Of a stretch of DNA of 64,000 bases, positions 17,083 through 25,515 are shown piece by piece. Location of the stretch: the NCBI RefSeq assembly GCF_014084125.1, contig NZ_CP048405.1:4588001-4652000 (forward strand). Direction: 5' to 3'. The first letter of the stretch is position 1, and each line of letters begins with the position of its first letter. The translations under genes were made by a program, and so were the position numbers. Under the pieces are notes generated by a model that worked only from the letters and a program-made list of their open reading frames with translations, did not search any database and was not told the origin of the DNA. Source of the DNA: Streptacidiphilus sp. PB12-B1b. Lineage in GTDB: Bacteria > Actinomycetota > Actinomycetes > Streptomycetales > Streptomycetaceae.

Positions 17083-17146
17083 CACCCCTTCAGGGTGCCC
17101 CTGCCGACCGCCGTCGGCAATATGCCACCTGATCTTTCATCAGATC
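17083..17146. other. run of three small hairpins in a gene-free stretch
   Basis: Within the 365-bp gap 16915-17279 between two divergent genes there are three consecutive inverted repeats: CACCC-cttca-GGGTG (17083-17097), GCCGAC-cgcc-GTCGGC (17103-17118) and GATCT-ttcatc-AGATC (17131-17146). They could be operators or an RNA leader for the SWIM-domain gene. The rest of the gap shows nothing I can name. Confidence 0.4.
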
Positions 17147-17279
17147 GGTTGTCCCTCGGTGCCGGTGGCCAGCGCGCGGGCGCCGCGACGGGTAATGGGG
17201 CCCGGCGGCGGAACAGCGGCTGTGCAGCCGGAATGCCACCGGCATAGGCAGTGCGCCCCGGACAGGGTTGGATGGGTGC

Positions 17280-18257
17280 ATGGCATTGAGCGTCACCAAC
17301 GAGACCGTACGGGCCGCAGCGTCGGCCGCAGCATTCACCGACGGCGAGCGGTTGTTGGCCGCCGACGCGGTCGGCCACCTGGAGTCCGGCTACGGCGGGG
17401 TCAACGCCGACGTCGCCGACCCGGCCGGCGGCGGCCCGGCCTGGCAGGTGTGGGTCGGCGTCAACGACCGTGCGCTGACCGGGGAGTGCGACTGCGGCAC
17501 GGCCGCCCCGCCGTCGCTGTGCGCGCACGCGGTGGCCGCCGCGCTGGCCGCCCTGTCCGCCGGGACCAGTTGGGCTCCGGCGCCCCGGCCGGTGTTCAAC
17601 GCCCCGCCGCGGGATCCGGTCGAGCAGCGCCACCTGGCCCTGGCCGGGACGCTCGGCGCCGAGCGGCTGGCCGAGCTGGTGGCCCGCCACGCCGTCCACG
17701 ACCGGCTGCTGGCCACCGATCTGGCGCTGGCCACCGGCCAGTTGGGGGTACCCACCACCGAGGAGCTGCGGCCGCTGCGGGCCCTGGCCGACCGGGCCCT
17801 GGCGGTACCGTCCGCCGAGGACGGCTACGACCTGCACCAGGTGGCCACCGCCGCCCGGGCGGCCGTGGCCGAACTGCGGGTCCAGGCGCTGCGTCCGGCC
17901 ACCCCGGCGCTGCTGGACGCGGCCGAGCACACGGTCGCCTGCTGGGACCGGCTGGCCGTGCTGCTGGGCCAGGACTGGCGCAGCTACGGCGAGGAGGTCG
18001 AGGAGCTGGGCGCCGAACTGGCCGACGTCCACCTGGACCTGTGCGAGCGGCTGCGGCCGGACCCGGCCGACCTCGCCCGGCGGCTGGCCGCGCTCGCCCA
18101 CCCCGGCGGCGACCGGGACGACCGCCCTGGCATCGCCTGCTGCCTGGAGCCGCCCGCGCCCTACCGGTCGCTGCTGGGCGCGGACGGCCTGGCCGCCTTC
18201 GAGCGGGAGGCCGCCGCCCGGCGTCCGCGCCCCCGGGTGTCGCTGCTACCGGGCTGA
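17280..18257 (+). CDS. SWIM zinc-finger domain protein
   Basis: 325 aa from ATG 17280. Near residues 65-90 there is ECDCGTAAPPSLCAHAVAAALA, the CxC...CxH zinc motif of SWIM domains, which bind DNA or protein. The rest is Ala/Leu-rich helix with no enzyme motif. It resembles actinobacterial SWIM proteins of unknown role. The last 12 bp overlap the end of the convergent dprE2 gene. Confidence 0.82.
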   Translation: MALSVTNETVRAAASAAAFTDGERLLAADAVGHLESGYGGVNADVADPAGGGPAWQVWVGVNDRALTGECDCGTAAPPSLCAHAVAAALAALSAGTSWAPAPRPVFNAPPRDPVEQRHLALAGTLGAERLAELVARHAVHDRLLATDLALATGQLGVPTTEELRPLRALADRALAVPSAEDGYDLHQVATAARAAVAELRVQALRPATPALLDAAEHTVACWDRLAVLLGQDWRSYGEEVEELGAELADVHLDLCERLRPDPADLARRLAALAHPGGDRDDRPGIACCLEPPAPYRSLLGADGLAAFEREAAARRPRPRVSLLPG

Positions 18258-19004
18258 CAGCCGGCGGAACACCGGCCGGGGCAGGTGGCGCAGGCCGGAC
18301 ATGACGAAGCGCAGCGCGCCGGGCACCCACACCGTGCCGCTGCCCCGGCGCAGGCCGGTGAGGATGGCGTCGGCCACCGCTTGCGGGGTGGTGGCCAGCG
18401 GCGCCTCGGGCATCCCCTGGGTCATCCGGCCCCGGACGAAGCCCGGGCGGACCACCATCACCCGGGCCCCGCTGCCGCGCAGGGAGTCGCCGAGGCCCTG
18501 GGCGAGGGCATCCAGTCCGGCCTTGGTGGAGCCGTAGATGAAGTTGTCGCGCCGGGCCCGCTCCCCGGCCACCGAGGAGAGCACCACCAGCGCGCCGTGC
18601 CCCTGGCGGCGCAGCGCCTGCGCGCTCGCCAGCGCACTGGAGACCCCGCCGAGGTAGTTGACCCGGGCGACCGCCACCGCGGCCATCGGCTCGCGCTCGT
18701 CGTGCAGTTGGTCGCCGAGGACGCCGAAGGCGAGCAGCACCAGGTCGATGTCGCCCTCGGCGAAGACCTTGCCGATCACCTCCTCGTGGGTGTCGGTGTC
18801 GGCGGCGTCGAAGGCGTGCACCTGGACGTCGGCGCCGAGCGCGGTGAGTTCGTCGGCCGCGGCGGTGAGCGCCGCCGAGGGGCGTCCGGCCAGGTGGACC
18901 CGGCGGGTGCGCTCGCGCACCAGGCGGCGGGCGGTGGCGAGGCCGATCTCGGAGGAGCCTCCGAGCAGCAGCAGGGACTGGGGCTGGCCCAGGGCGTTCA
19001 GCAC
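18246..19004 (-). CDS. dprE2: decaprenylphospho-beta-D-erythro-pentofuranosid-2-ulose 2-reductase (DprE2)
   Basis: 252 aa from GTG 19004. It is an SDR that reduces the keto intermediate made by DprE1 to decaprenylphosphoryl-arabinose, using NADH. The start [23 protein letters not shown], the AFGVLGD segment, LSSVAGERARRDNFIYGSTKAGLD (catalytic Ser, Tyr, Lys) and the C-terminal VPGALRFVMSGLRHLPRPVF match mycobacterial DprE2 along the whole length. Its GTG overlaps the dprE1 stop by 7 bp (GTGCTGA), so the two are translationally coupled, as expected for subunits of one epimerase. Confidence 0.92.
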   Translation of the reverse strand: MLNALGQPQSLLLLGGSSEIGLATARRLVRERTRRVHLAGRPSAALTAAADELTALGADVQVHAFDAADTDTHEEVIGKVFAEGDIDLVLLAFGVLGDQLHDEREPMAAVAVARVNYLGGVSSALASAQALRRQGHGALVVLSSVAGERARRDNFIYGSTKAGLDALAQGLGDSLRGSGARVMVVRPGFVRGRMTQGMPEAPLATTPQAVADAILTGLRRGSGTVWVPGALRFVMSGLRHLPRPVFRRLSAR

Positions 19005-20418
19005 GGTCGCGGGTCCTTCCTGGTGGGGTCGCGGTCGTCGCGGCCGTGCAGGCCGAGGCGGCGGGCGAGGTCGGAGACGAAGCGGGAGCGGGGGTCGATC
19101 CGGGCGCGCAGCTCGCGGAAGTCGCCGAGCCTGGGGTACATCCGGGCCAGGGACTCCGGCCGCAGCCGGGAGTCCTTGGCCAGGTAGACCCGTCCGTCGG
19201 CGGCCATGACCTCCTCGTCGAGGGTGTCCAGCAGGGCGCCGAGGCCGGGCAGTGCGGCGGGGATGTCCAGGGCCAGGGTCCAGCCCGGGGCGGGGAAGGA
19301 GAGCCAGCCGGGGTCGGCCGCGCCGAAGCGCTTGAGCACGGCCAGGAAGGTGGGGCAGCGGTGGCGGCTGATGGTCTCCACGATCCGCCGCAGCGCGTCC
19401 TCCGCGCCGTAGGGGACGACGAACTGGTACTGGACGAAACCGGCCGGGCCGTAGATCCGGTTCCAGTCGGCGACGCCGTCCAGGGGGTGGAAGAAGGTGG
19501 AGATCCGCTGCAGCTGGCCGCGCCGCTCGCGGGGCGCCTTGTGGAACCAGAGCTGGTTGAACGCGCCGACGGTGGCCGGGGTGAGCAGCCCGCCGGGCAG
19601 CCCGCGGGCGCTGACCGGCAGGCCGGAGGGGCGGAAGCCGAGCGGGTCGCGCAGCTGCCTCGGGCCGAGCCGGTCCAGCGGGGCGTGGTCGCCGCGGGTG
19701 AGCACGGCGCGCCCGGTGGCGGCTCCGCGGGCGAGCAGGTCGATCCAGGCGACGGAGTAGCGGTAGCGGTGGTCGGTGGACTCCAGCCGGTCCATCAGGT
19801 CGTCCAGGTCGCGGGCGCGTTCGGTGTCCACGCTCATCAGCGAGGTCTGCACCGGCAGCAGCCGGATCTGCGCGGAGAGGATCACCCCGGTCAGGCCCAT
19901 GCCCCGGCGGTGGCCCAGAACAGCTCCGGGTCGTGCTCGGGGGTGATCCGGCGCACCCGGCCGTCGGCGGTGAGCAGCTCCAGTGAGCGCACATGGCGGC
20001 TGAAGCCCCCGCTGACGTGGTGGTTCTTGCCGTGGACGTCGGCCCCGAGGGCGCCGCCGACGGTGACCTGGCGGGTGCCGGGGGTCACCGGGACGAACCA
20101 GCCGAACGGCAGCAGCACCCGCATCAGCGTGTCGAGGCTGACCCCGGCCTCGCAGTCGACGACGCCCCCGCGGACGTCGATGCTGCGGATCGCGGTGAGG
20201 CCGGTCATGTCCAGCACGGTTCCGCCGGCGTTCTGCGCGGCGTCCCCGTAGGAGCGGCCGAGGCCGCGGGCGACCAGGCCGCGGGCGTCCGGCGCGCGCA
20301 CGGCCCGGACGGTGTCGGCGGCGGTGGCGGGGCTGAGCATCCGGGCGGCGGTGGGTGCGGTGCGCCCCCATCCGGACAGAGTGACCACGCGGTCCGGCCC
20401 GTCGGCGTCTTCTCGCAT
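18998..20418 (-). CDS. dprE1: decaprenylphosphoryl-beta-D-ribose 2-oxidase (DprE1), frameshifted
   Basis: The first frame, from ATG 20418, carries the FAD-binding half ([48 protein letters not shown]). The second, ending at 18998, carries [40 protein letters not shown] and VYLAKDSR. They join at a run of four C at 19902-19905 (plus strand): one more G on the coding strand restores GGMGLTG and gives a 473-aa protein, against 461 in M. tuberculosis. So it is either an assembly error or a fresh null mutation. The Cys targeted by benzothiazinones (Cys387 in M. tuberculosis) is Ala here; the active-site Lys of YLAKDSR is kept. Confidence 0.88.
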
Positions 20419-20510
20419 ATAGGACAATGTACCGTTGGCAACCCTGACAAATCGTCATATCAGGGCCATCAGGGTTCATCGGCGTCGGCGTATCGTCCCG
20501 GAGGAGCGGC

Positions 20511-21092
20511 ATGACCCCACCCGAGCAGCACCCGCGCCCGGGCCTGGACCCGCGCCCCGGCCTGGATCTGCTGCTGGTGCGCGCCGCCCGGAGCGGGGCC
20601 GGCCGCCGGCCCGGGCTGGCGGCCTGCGGGCGGGCGCTGTCGTTCGCGGGCGAGCACGGCGCGGTGTGGCTGCTGGCCGGGGCGACCGGAGCCGCCGTGG
20701 ACGCCCCCCGGCGCGGGGCCTGGCTGCGGGCCACCGCCCTGGTGGCCGGGGCGCACCTGGCCAGCATGGGCGTCAAGCGCGTGGTGCGCCGCCCGCGCCC
20801 CTGCCTGCCCGGCCTGGAGCCGCTGGTGCGCACGGCCGGGCGCCACAGCTTCCCCAGCTCGCACGCCGCCTCCTCGGCCGCGGCGGCGCTGGCCTTCCAC
20901 CCGCTGCTGCCGGTCGGCCCGACCGCGCTGCTGGCGTCGGCGATCTGCGCCTCCCGGCTGTGCGTGGGGGTGCACTACCCCTCGGACGTCCTGGCCGGGG
21001 CGCTGCTGGGCGTGTCGGGCGCGGCCCTGGGGCGCTCCTGGGCGCTGCGGGAGGGCCGGGCGGCGGTCACGGATGGGTGGCCAGGCCGGTGA
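20511..21092 (+). CDS. PAP2-family phosphatase, probable decaprenyl-phosphoribose 5-phosphatase
   Basis: 193 aa from ATG 20511 with GGAGGAG upstream. The three phosphatase motifs are intact: KRVVRRPRPCLPG, FPSSHAAS and SRLCVGVHYPSDVLAG, placing catalytic His residues in motifs 2 and 3. There are about five membrane helices. In mycobacteria the Rv3807c PAP2 protein next to the Rv3806c UbiA enzyme dephosphorylates decaprenylphosphoryl-5-phosphoribose. The same two families here overlap by 26 bp at their 3' ends, so I infer that role. It is divergent from dprE1. Confidence 0.85.
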   Translation: MTPPEQHPRPGLDPRPGLDLLLVRAARSGAGRRPGLAACGRALSFAGEHGAVWLLAGATGAAVDAPRRGAWLRATALVAGAHLASMGVKRVVRRPRPCLPGLEPLVRTAGRHSFPSSHAASSAAAALAFHPLLPVGPTALLASAICASRLCVGVHYPSDVLAGALLGVSGAALGRSWALREGRAAVTDGWPGR

Positions 21093-22041
21093 CGAACACC
21101 ACCAGCCAGACCATCTCCAGGCAGACCATGGGCAGGTCGCGCAGGATCAGGTCCTCGATGTGCCCGGTGGTGGCGGAGGCGGTCAGCCGGTCGAACCGGA
21201 CCAGTGCGGCGATCAGCGGCACGGCGGTGGCCAGGTGCCAGCGTCCGGTCCACGGGTCGGGCTCGGTCAGCGCCCACGCCAGGTACGCGCAGACCATCGC
21301 CACCGCCACCACCCGCTGAGCGGTCCGCAGGCCGCGCGGGGTGTAGCGGCGCAGGGAGGGGCGGTGCCGGGCGGCCGGGGCGCCCAGCGAGGTGATCTCG
21401 GTGAAGCGCTTGGCTATGACCACCAGCAGCGCGCCCAGGCTGCACACCAGCACGAACCAGCCGGACGGCGGCACGTGCGAGGCCGCCGCCCCGCCGAGCG
21501 CCCGGAGCACGAAGCCGGAGGCGACCAGGGCCAGTTCGACGAACGGCAGGTGCTTGAGCCCGAACGAGTACAGGAAGGAGCTGGCCAGGTAGGCGGCCAC
21601 GGCCAGGGCCAGGCCGTAGTCCGAGGCCAGCAGGCCGGTGGCGGCCACCAGTCCGGCCGCGCCGACCACGCATCCGGCCGCCAGCGCCAGCGCGTGGTTC
21701 TCGCTCAGGTCCCCGCAGGCCACCGGGCGCAGACACTTGCGCGGGTGCTGCCGGTCGCGTTCGGCGTCCACCGCGTCGTTGACGAAGTACACCGCGCAGG
21801 AGGCCAGGGTGAAGACCATCAGCGCGACCATCGCCCCGCTCAGCGCTGCGCTGCCGCGCGCCAGCGCCGATCCGGTCATCGGGGCGGCGAAGACCAGGAA
21901 GTTCTTGGGCCACTGCCGGGGGCGGGCGGTGCGCACCGCCGCCACCGGCCAGCGCACCCAGCCCGGTCGGCGGGCGGGCAGCAGGACCGCGACGGCGCCC
22001 GCCGCGGGGGCCGGCTGCTGGGCCGGCGGCTGGGGGCTCAT
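21067..22041 (-). CDS. decaprenyl-phosphate phosphoribosyltransferase (UbiA family)
   Basis: 324 aa from ATG 22041. It transfers 5-phosphoribose from PRPP to decaprenyl phosphate, the first step to DPA. It has a UbiA fold with eight or nine helices, the first Asp motif NDAVDAERDRQHP and the second-site segment YSFGLKHLPFVELALVASGFVLRALGG, as in Rv3806c. The segment RPRQWPKNFLVFAAP near the N-terminus is also typical of this subfamily. The start overlaps the upstream phosphodiester glycosidase stop (ATGA), so they are coupled. The first ~30 residues are a Pro/Ala tail. Confidence 0.9.
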   Translation of the reverse strand: MSPQPPAQQPAPAAGAVAVLLPARRPGWVRWPVAAVRTARPRQWPKNFLVFAAPMTGSALARGSAALSGAMVALMVFTLASCAVYFVNDAVDAERDRQHPRKCLRPVACGDLSENHALALAAGCVVGAAGLVAATGLLASDYGLALAVAAYLASSFLYSFGLKHLPFVELALVASGFVLRALGGAAASHVPPSGWFVLVCSLGALLVVIAKRFTEITSLGAPAARHRPSLRRYTPRGLRTAQRVVAVAMVCAYLAWALTEPDPWTGRWHLATAVPLIAALVRFDRLTASATTGHIEDLILRDLPMVCLEMVWLVVFVTGLATHP

Positions 22042-23261
22042 CGGGCGTACACGGCCGTGAAGTCACGGCTGGTCGACTCGAAGTAGCGGTCGGCCGGGCG
22101 CTCCTGGGTGGGGAGCAGCTTCACCGGCGTGGGCTTGGCCGGGTCGGAGGTCGGCTTGTAGTACATGTACGACATCCAGGCGGGGTTGATGTCCAGTTGC
22201 ATGGCCTGCACGCACCCGGCCCGCTGCAGCAGGTCGGCCAGGGTGCGGACGGACAGGGCCGGGCCGTAGGCGTAGACCAGGCGCCCGTCGCGGGTGATCC
22301 CGGCGCCGGAGCGCCAGACGAAGTAGTCGCCGGCGATGGTCAGGCCCCAGCCGCTCTCGACGTTGCTGTCCACGCCGTCCGGCACCTGGCCGTTGTCCAC
22401 GATCAGGTTCAGGTTCTGGCGTACGCCGACGACCTGCGGGCCCATCTTCACGTCGCGGTTCCAGGCGCCGACCTCGGCATGGCCGTCGCGGTAGAAGACC
22501 AGCGAGGCGTCGTCGTCGGTGAGGGTGCCCCGGGTGACGCCGTTGAGGTAGAAGCCGCCTCGGGCCTCGTCCACCTTGAAGCCGCCGTTGAAGGTGGCCA
22601 TCAGACCGGCCCGCTGGTCGGCCGGGATGTACGGCGGCACGCCCCAGTTGCCCGCCCCCGGGTCCACCTCGCCCGGGTGCAGGGCGAAGCGCAGGATCCG
22701 CTGGTCCATGGAGACCACACCGGCGACGTACGAGGTGTGGTCGGCGTCGGGGCGGACGTACGCGCCGTACAGCGCCGGGGTGCCGCGGACGCTGCCGAGG
22801 ACCTTCCAGGTGCCCTCTCCGGCCAGCGGCTCCCCGGCCGGGGAGGCCAGCCGGGGCGGCACCACCGCGGGCAGCGCCGGCTTGGCCCCGGACGCCCCCT
22901 GGGCCGCCTCGCCGGTCGGCACCAGCGCCATGTCCGGCCGGCCGCCCACGGCCGGTGGGTGGGCCTTGTACTGGACGCTCTCCAGCGCGGTGACCACCGG
23001 GCCGAGTTCGTGGTCCCGGCCCCATTCGGCGACCCGGGCGGCGACGCTGTCGTCCCCGGGCGCGGCCAGGGCGCTGCCCAGCGACCAGCTCAGCCAGCCA
23101 GCGAAGAGGGCCGCGACCGCCAGCACCGCCCTGGTGCTGCGCCGGGCGAGCAGCCGCCGGATCCAGCCCGGGCGCTTCGGGGCGGGGGTCGGGGCGGGGG
23201 GTTCCAGAGTGGTGACATCCGAGTCTTCGGTTGCGCTTCCGGGCGTCGGTGGCGTGTGCAC
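22038..23261 (-). CDS. membrane-anchored phosphodiester glycosidase-like (NAGPA domain) protein
   Basis: 407 aa from GTG 23261, with AGGAAGCAGG upstream. One N-terminal membrane helix (TRAVLAVAALFAGWLSWSLG, ~44-63) anchors an exported domain. Residues ~200-400 hold the NAGPA-type signatures: MATFNGGFKVDEARGGFYLNG, LIVDNGQVPDG, GWGLTIAGDYFVWRSGAG and AMQLDINPAWMSYMYY. The family cleaves sugar-1-phosphodiesters. Coupling (ATGA) to the DPA-pathway UbiA gene suggests it acts on a lipid-linked or wall sugar phosphodiester; that is inference. Confidence 0.82.
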   Translation of the reverse strand: MHTPPTPGSATEDSDVTTLEPPAPTPAPKRPGWIRRLLARRSTRAVLAVAALFAGWLSWSLGSALAAPGDDSVAARVAEWGRDHELGPVVTALESVQYKAHPPAVGGRPDMALVPTGEAAQGASGAKPALPAVVPPRLASPAGEPLAGEGTWKVLGSVRGTPALYGAYVRPDADHTSYVAGVVSMDQRILRFALHPGEVDPGAGNWGVPPYIPADQRAGLMATFNGGFKVDEARGGFYLNGVTRGTLTDDDASLVFYRDGHAEVGAWNRDVKMGPQVVGVRQNLNLIVDNGQVPDGVDSNVESGWGLTIAGDYFVWRSGAGITRDGRLVYAYGPALSVRTLADLLQRAGCVQAMQLDINPAWMSYMYYKPTSDPAKPTPVKLLPTQERPADRYFESTSRDFTAVYAR

Positions 23262-23475
23262 GCGGACCTGCTTCCTGCGGCCGAACCCAGAAACGGGCGT
23301 GCCAAGAGAGACGGGCGTGGGTGAGGGCCGGCGGGCACGAGGGGAGCGGGCCCGCTCGGGTCTCCGCCACCGGTGGGGCGTCCTCGGGACTCCCGCCGTG
23401 ATTCACGCTATGCAGCCGCCGCCGAACCCGCCTGTTCGACTAGGCAGTACGGGTGCAGCGGTGGTGGACGCCGCC

Positions 23476-24357
23476 TCAGGAGAGCACCCGGCGGCGGAAG
23501 TTCCGCAGGCCCAGGGCGAGGAACAGCACGCAGAACCCGGACAGCACCGGGTAGACCACGTACAGGTGCATGTGCGCGGTGTCGGTGAGGGCCGCGCGCA
23601 TCCCCTCGGTGATGTAGATCAGCGGGTTGAACAGCACCAGCACCTGCAGCCAGGGGAAGCCGCCGACGTGCACCGCCGACAGCCGGTTCCACTGGTAGTA
23701 GGTGCCGCCGAGGAAGACCAGCGGCAGCACCACGAAGCCGAACATCAGGCCGATGTTGCGGGGCTCGAAGGTGGTGCCGAGCACCAGTCCCAGCGAGGTC
23801 ATGGCGACGCAGGCCAGCGGCAGCAGGGTCACCAGGATCCACCAGTGCACCCGCAGGTCGGCGTGGACGCCGGGGGCGTGCACCACCGCCGCGATCGGGA
23901 ACACCACGACCGCCGAGATGAACGCCTGGGTCGCGCCGGACAGCACCCGGGCCACGGCCACCAGCCAGATCGGGCACGGCGCCTGCACCCGGTCCTCGAT
24001 CTCCCGGGTGAAGCCGAACTCCTGGGACAGCTGGATGGCGACCGACTGGATGCCCTGGAACATGATGGCGATGGCGACCACGCCCGGCACCAGCACCGTG
24101 GCGAAGGCCGACTCCCCCGCAGGGCCGCCCCCGCCGACCCCCTGACCGATGATCGGAAAGACGTAGAGGAAGACGAACACCAGCAGCAGCGGCTGCATCA
24201 GCGTCCGCCCGGCGATCTCCCCGGCGTTCTTCCGCAGCACCAGCAGATCCCGCCGGACCAGCCCGGCGAGCGCGGCGCGCGAGGCGGCGGCGACGGTGCG
24301 CTCCGGCCGCACCGCCGGCTGCCGGGCGGTCCCGGACGAGGCGGCGTAGGCACCCAT
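23476..24357 (-). CDS. ABC-2 type exporter permease (DrrB-like)
   Basis: 293 aa from ATG 24357, sharing one base with the ATPase stop (TGATG). There are six hydrophobic helices and an ABC-2 signature (GTYYQWNRLSAVHVGGFPWL, then FNPLIYITEGMRAAL). The N-terminal 30 residues are polar. With the ATPase it forms a two-gene exporter of the daunorubicin-resistance type. It lies 214 bp downstream of the DPA-linked glycosidase on the same strand, so its cargo may be a lipid or lipid-linked glycan, though drug export is equally possible. Confidence 0.9.
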   Translation of the reverse strand: MGAYAASSGTARQPAVRPERTVAAASRAALAGLVRRDLLVLRKNAGEIAGRTLMQPLLLVFVFLYVFPIIGQGVGGGGPAGESAFATVLVPGVVAIAIMFQGIQSVAIQLSQEFGFTREIEDRVQAPCPIWLVAVARVLSGATQAFISAVVVFPIAAVVHAPGVHADLRVHWWILVTLLPLACVAMTSLGLVLGTTFEPRNIGLMFGFVVLPLVFLGGTYYQWNRLSAVHVGGFPWLQVLVLFNPLIYITEGMRAALTDTAHMHLYVVYPVLSGFCVLFLALGLRNFRRRVLS

Positions 24358-25358
24358 CAGTCCCGCAGCTCCTTCCCGGTGAGCCGGATGAACACGGTCT
24401 CCAGGGAGGTCTGCGAGACCGACAGGTCGACCACGTCGAAGCCGCCGGACTCGGCCGCCCCCAGCACCTTCGGCAGCAGCCGGTCATTGCCCCGGACGTG
24501 CAGCTCCACCCGGCCGTCCGGCTGCGCCCGGGTGCTCACCACCCCCGGGACGGCCCCGGCCAGGCAGTCGGCCAGCGCCCGGGCGTCGCCCTCGGCCTGC
24601 ACCGTGACGACGGTGTCCGCCTCGATGCTGCGCTTGAGCGCGGACGGGGTGTCCAGGGCCAGGATCCGGCCGTGGTCGATGATCGCCACCCGGTCGCAGA
24701 GCTGGTCGGCCTCGTCCATGTTGTGCGTGGTCAGCAGGATGGTCTGGCCGTCGGCGATCAGCCCGCCGAGGATCTCCCACAGCGCCAGCCGGCTCTGCGG
24801 ATCGAGCCCGGCCGTGGGCTCGTCCAGGAACAGCACGGCCGGGCGGTGGAAGATGGCCCGCGCCACCATCAGCCGCTGCGCCATCCCGCCGGACAGGGTG
24901 TGCACCGACCGGTCGGCCCAGGACGACAGCCGGAACCGCTCCAGCAGTTCGTCCGCCGTGCGGCGGGCCTGACGGGCCGGGACGCCGAACATCAGCCCGT
25001 GGTAGTAGAGGTTCTCCCGGACGGTGAGCGAGCGGTCCAGGGTGTTCTGCTGCGAGACCACCGCGATGATCTGCTTGGCCAGCGCCGGTCGGGCGATCAC
25101 GTCCACCCCGCCGACGTGCGCGCTGCCGTCGGTGGGCACCACCCGGGTGGTCAGCATCCCGACGGTGGTGGTCTTCCCGGCGCCGTTGGGCCCGAGCAGG
25201 CCGAAAAGCTCTCCCCGGCGCACCTCCAGGTCCAGCCGGTCCACGGCCGGGGCCTCGGCCTTCGGGTACACCTTGGTCAGGCCCGCGGTGCGGATCACCG
25301 TCTCGCGCGGCTCGACCCCGCCGGGCGCGGTACCGCCGAGCGCCTCCGCCATCACCAT
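24357..25358 (-). CDS. ABC transporter ATP-binding protein (DrrA-like)
   Basis: 333 aa from ATG 25358 with GAGGTGA upstream. One ABC domain: Walker A GPNGAGKTTT, Q loop VVSQQNTLD, signature LSGGMAQRLM, Walker B AVLFLDEPTAGLDP, H loop TTHNMDEADQL. The ~100-residue C-terminal tail (VTVQAEGDARALADCL onward) is the DrrA-type regulatory domain. It energises the permease encoded immediately downstream. Confidence 0.93.
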   Translation of the reverse strand: MVMAEALGGTAPGGVEPRETVIRTAGLTKVYPKAEAPAVDRLDLEVRRGELFGLLGPNGAGKTTTVGMLTTRVVPTDGSAHVGGVDVIARPALAKQIIAVVSQQNTLDRSLTVRENLYYHGLMFGVPARQARRTADELLERFRLSSWADRSVHTLSGGMAQRLMVARAIFHRPAVLFLDEPTAGLDPQSRLALWEILGGLIADGQTILLTTHNMDEADQLCDRVAIIDHGRILALDTPSALKRSIEADTVVTVQAEGDARALADCLAGAVPGVVSTRAQPDGRVELHVRGNDRLLPKVLGAAESGGFDVVDLSVSQTSLETVFIRLTGKELRD

Positions 25359-25515
25359 GGTTCACCTCGCCGATCGGCAGGACCACCAGGTCCGTTCCAG
25401 GATGCGCCCCCGGTCGGCCCCCGGCAAAAGCTGCGCCCCGCCCTGCCGCCGCACCCGCTCACCTGCGGCGGGAATGCGGTGGCAGCGCGGTCGCGGGCGC
25501 TGGCATGCTGGCCGG

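Noticed and set aside
19895-19915. Programmed frameshifting in dprE1
   Set aside because: GCCGGGGCATGG is not a slippery heptamer, and mycobacterial DprE1 is encoded in one frame; an indel is the simpler reading.
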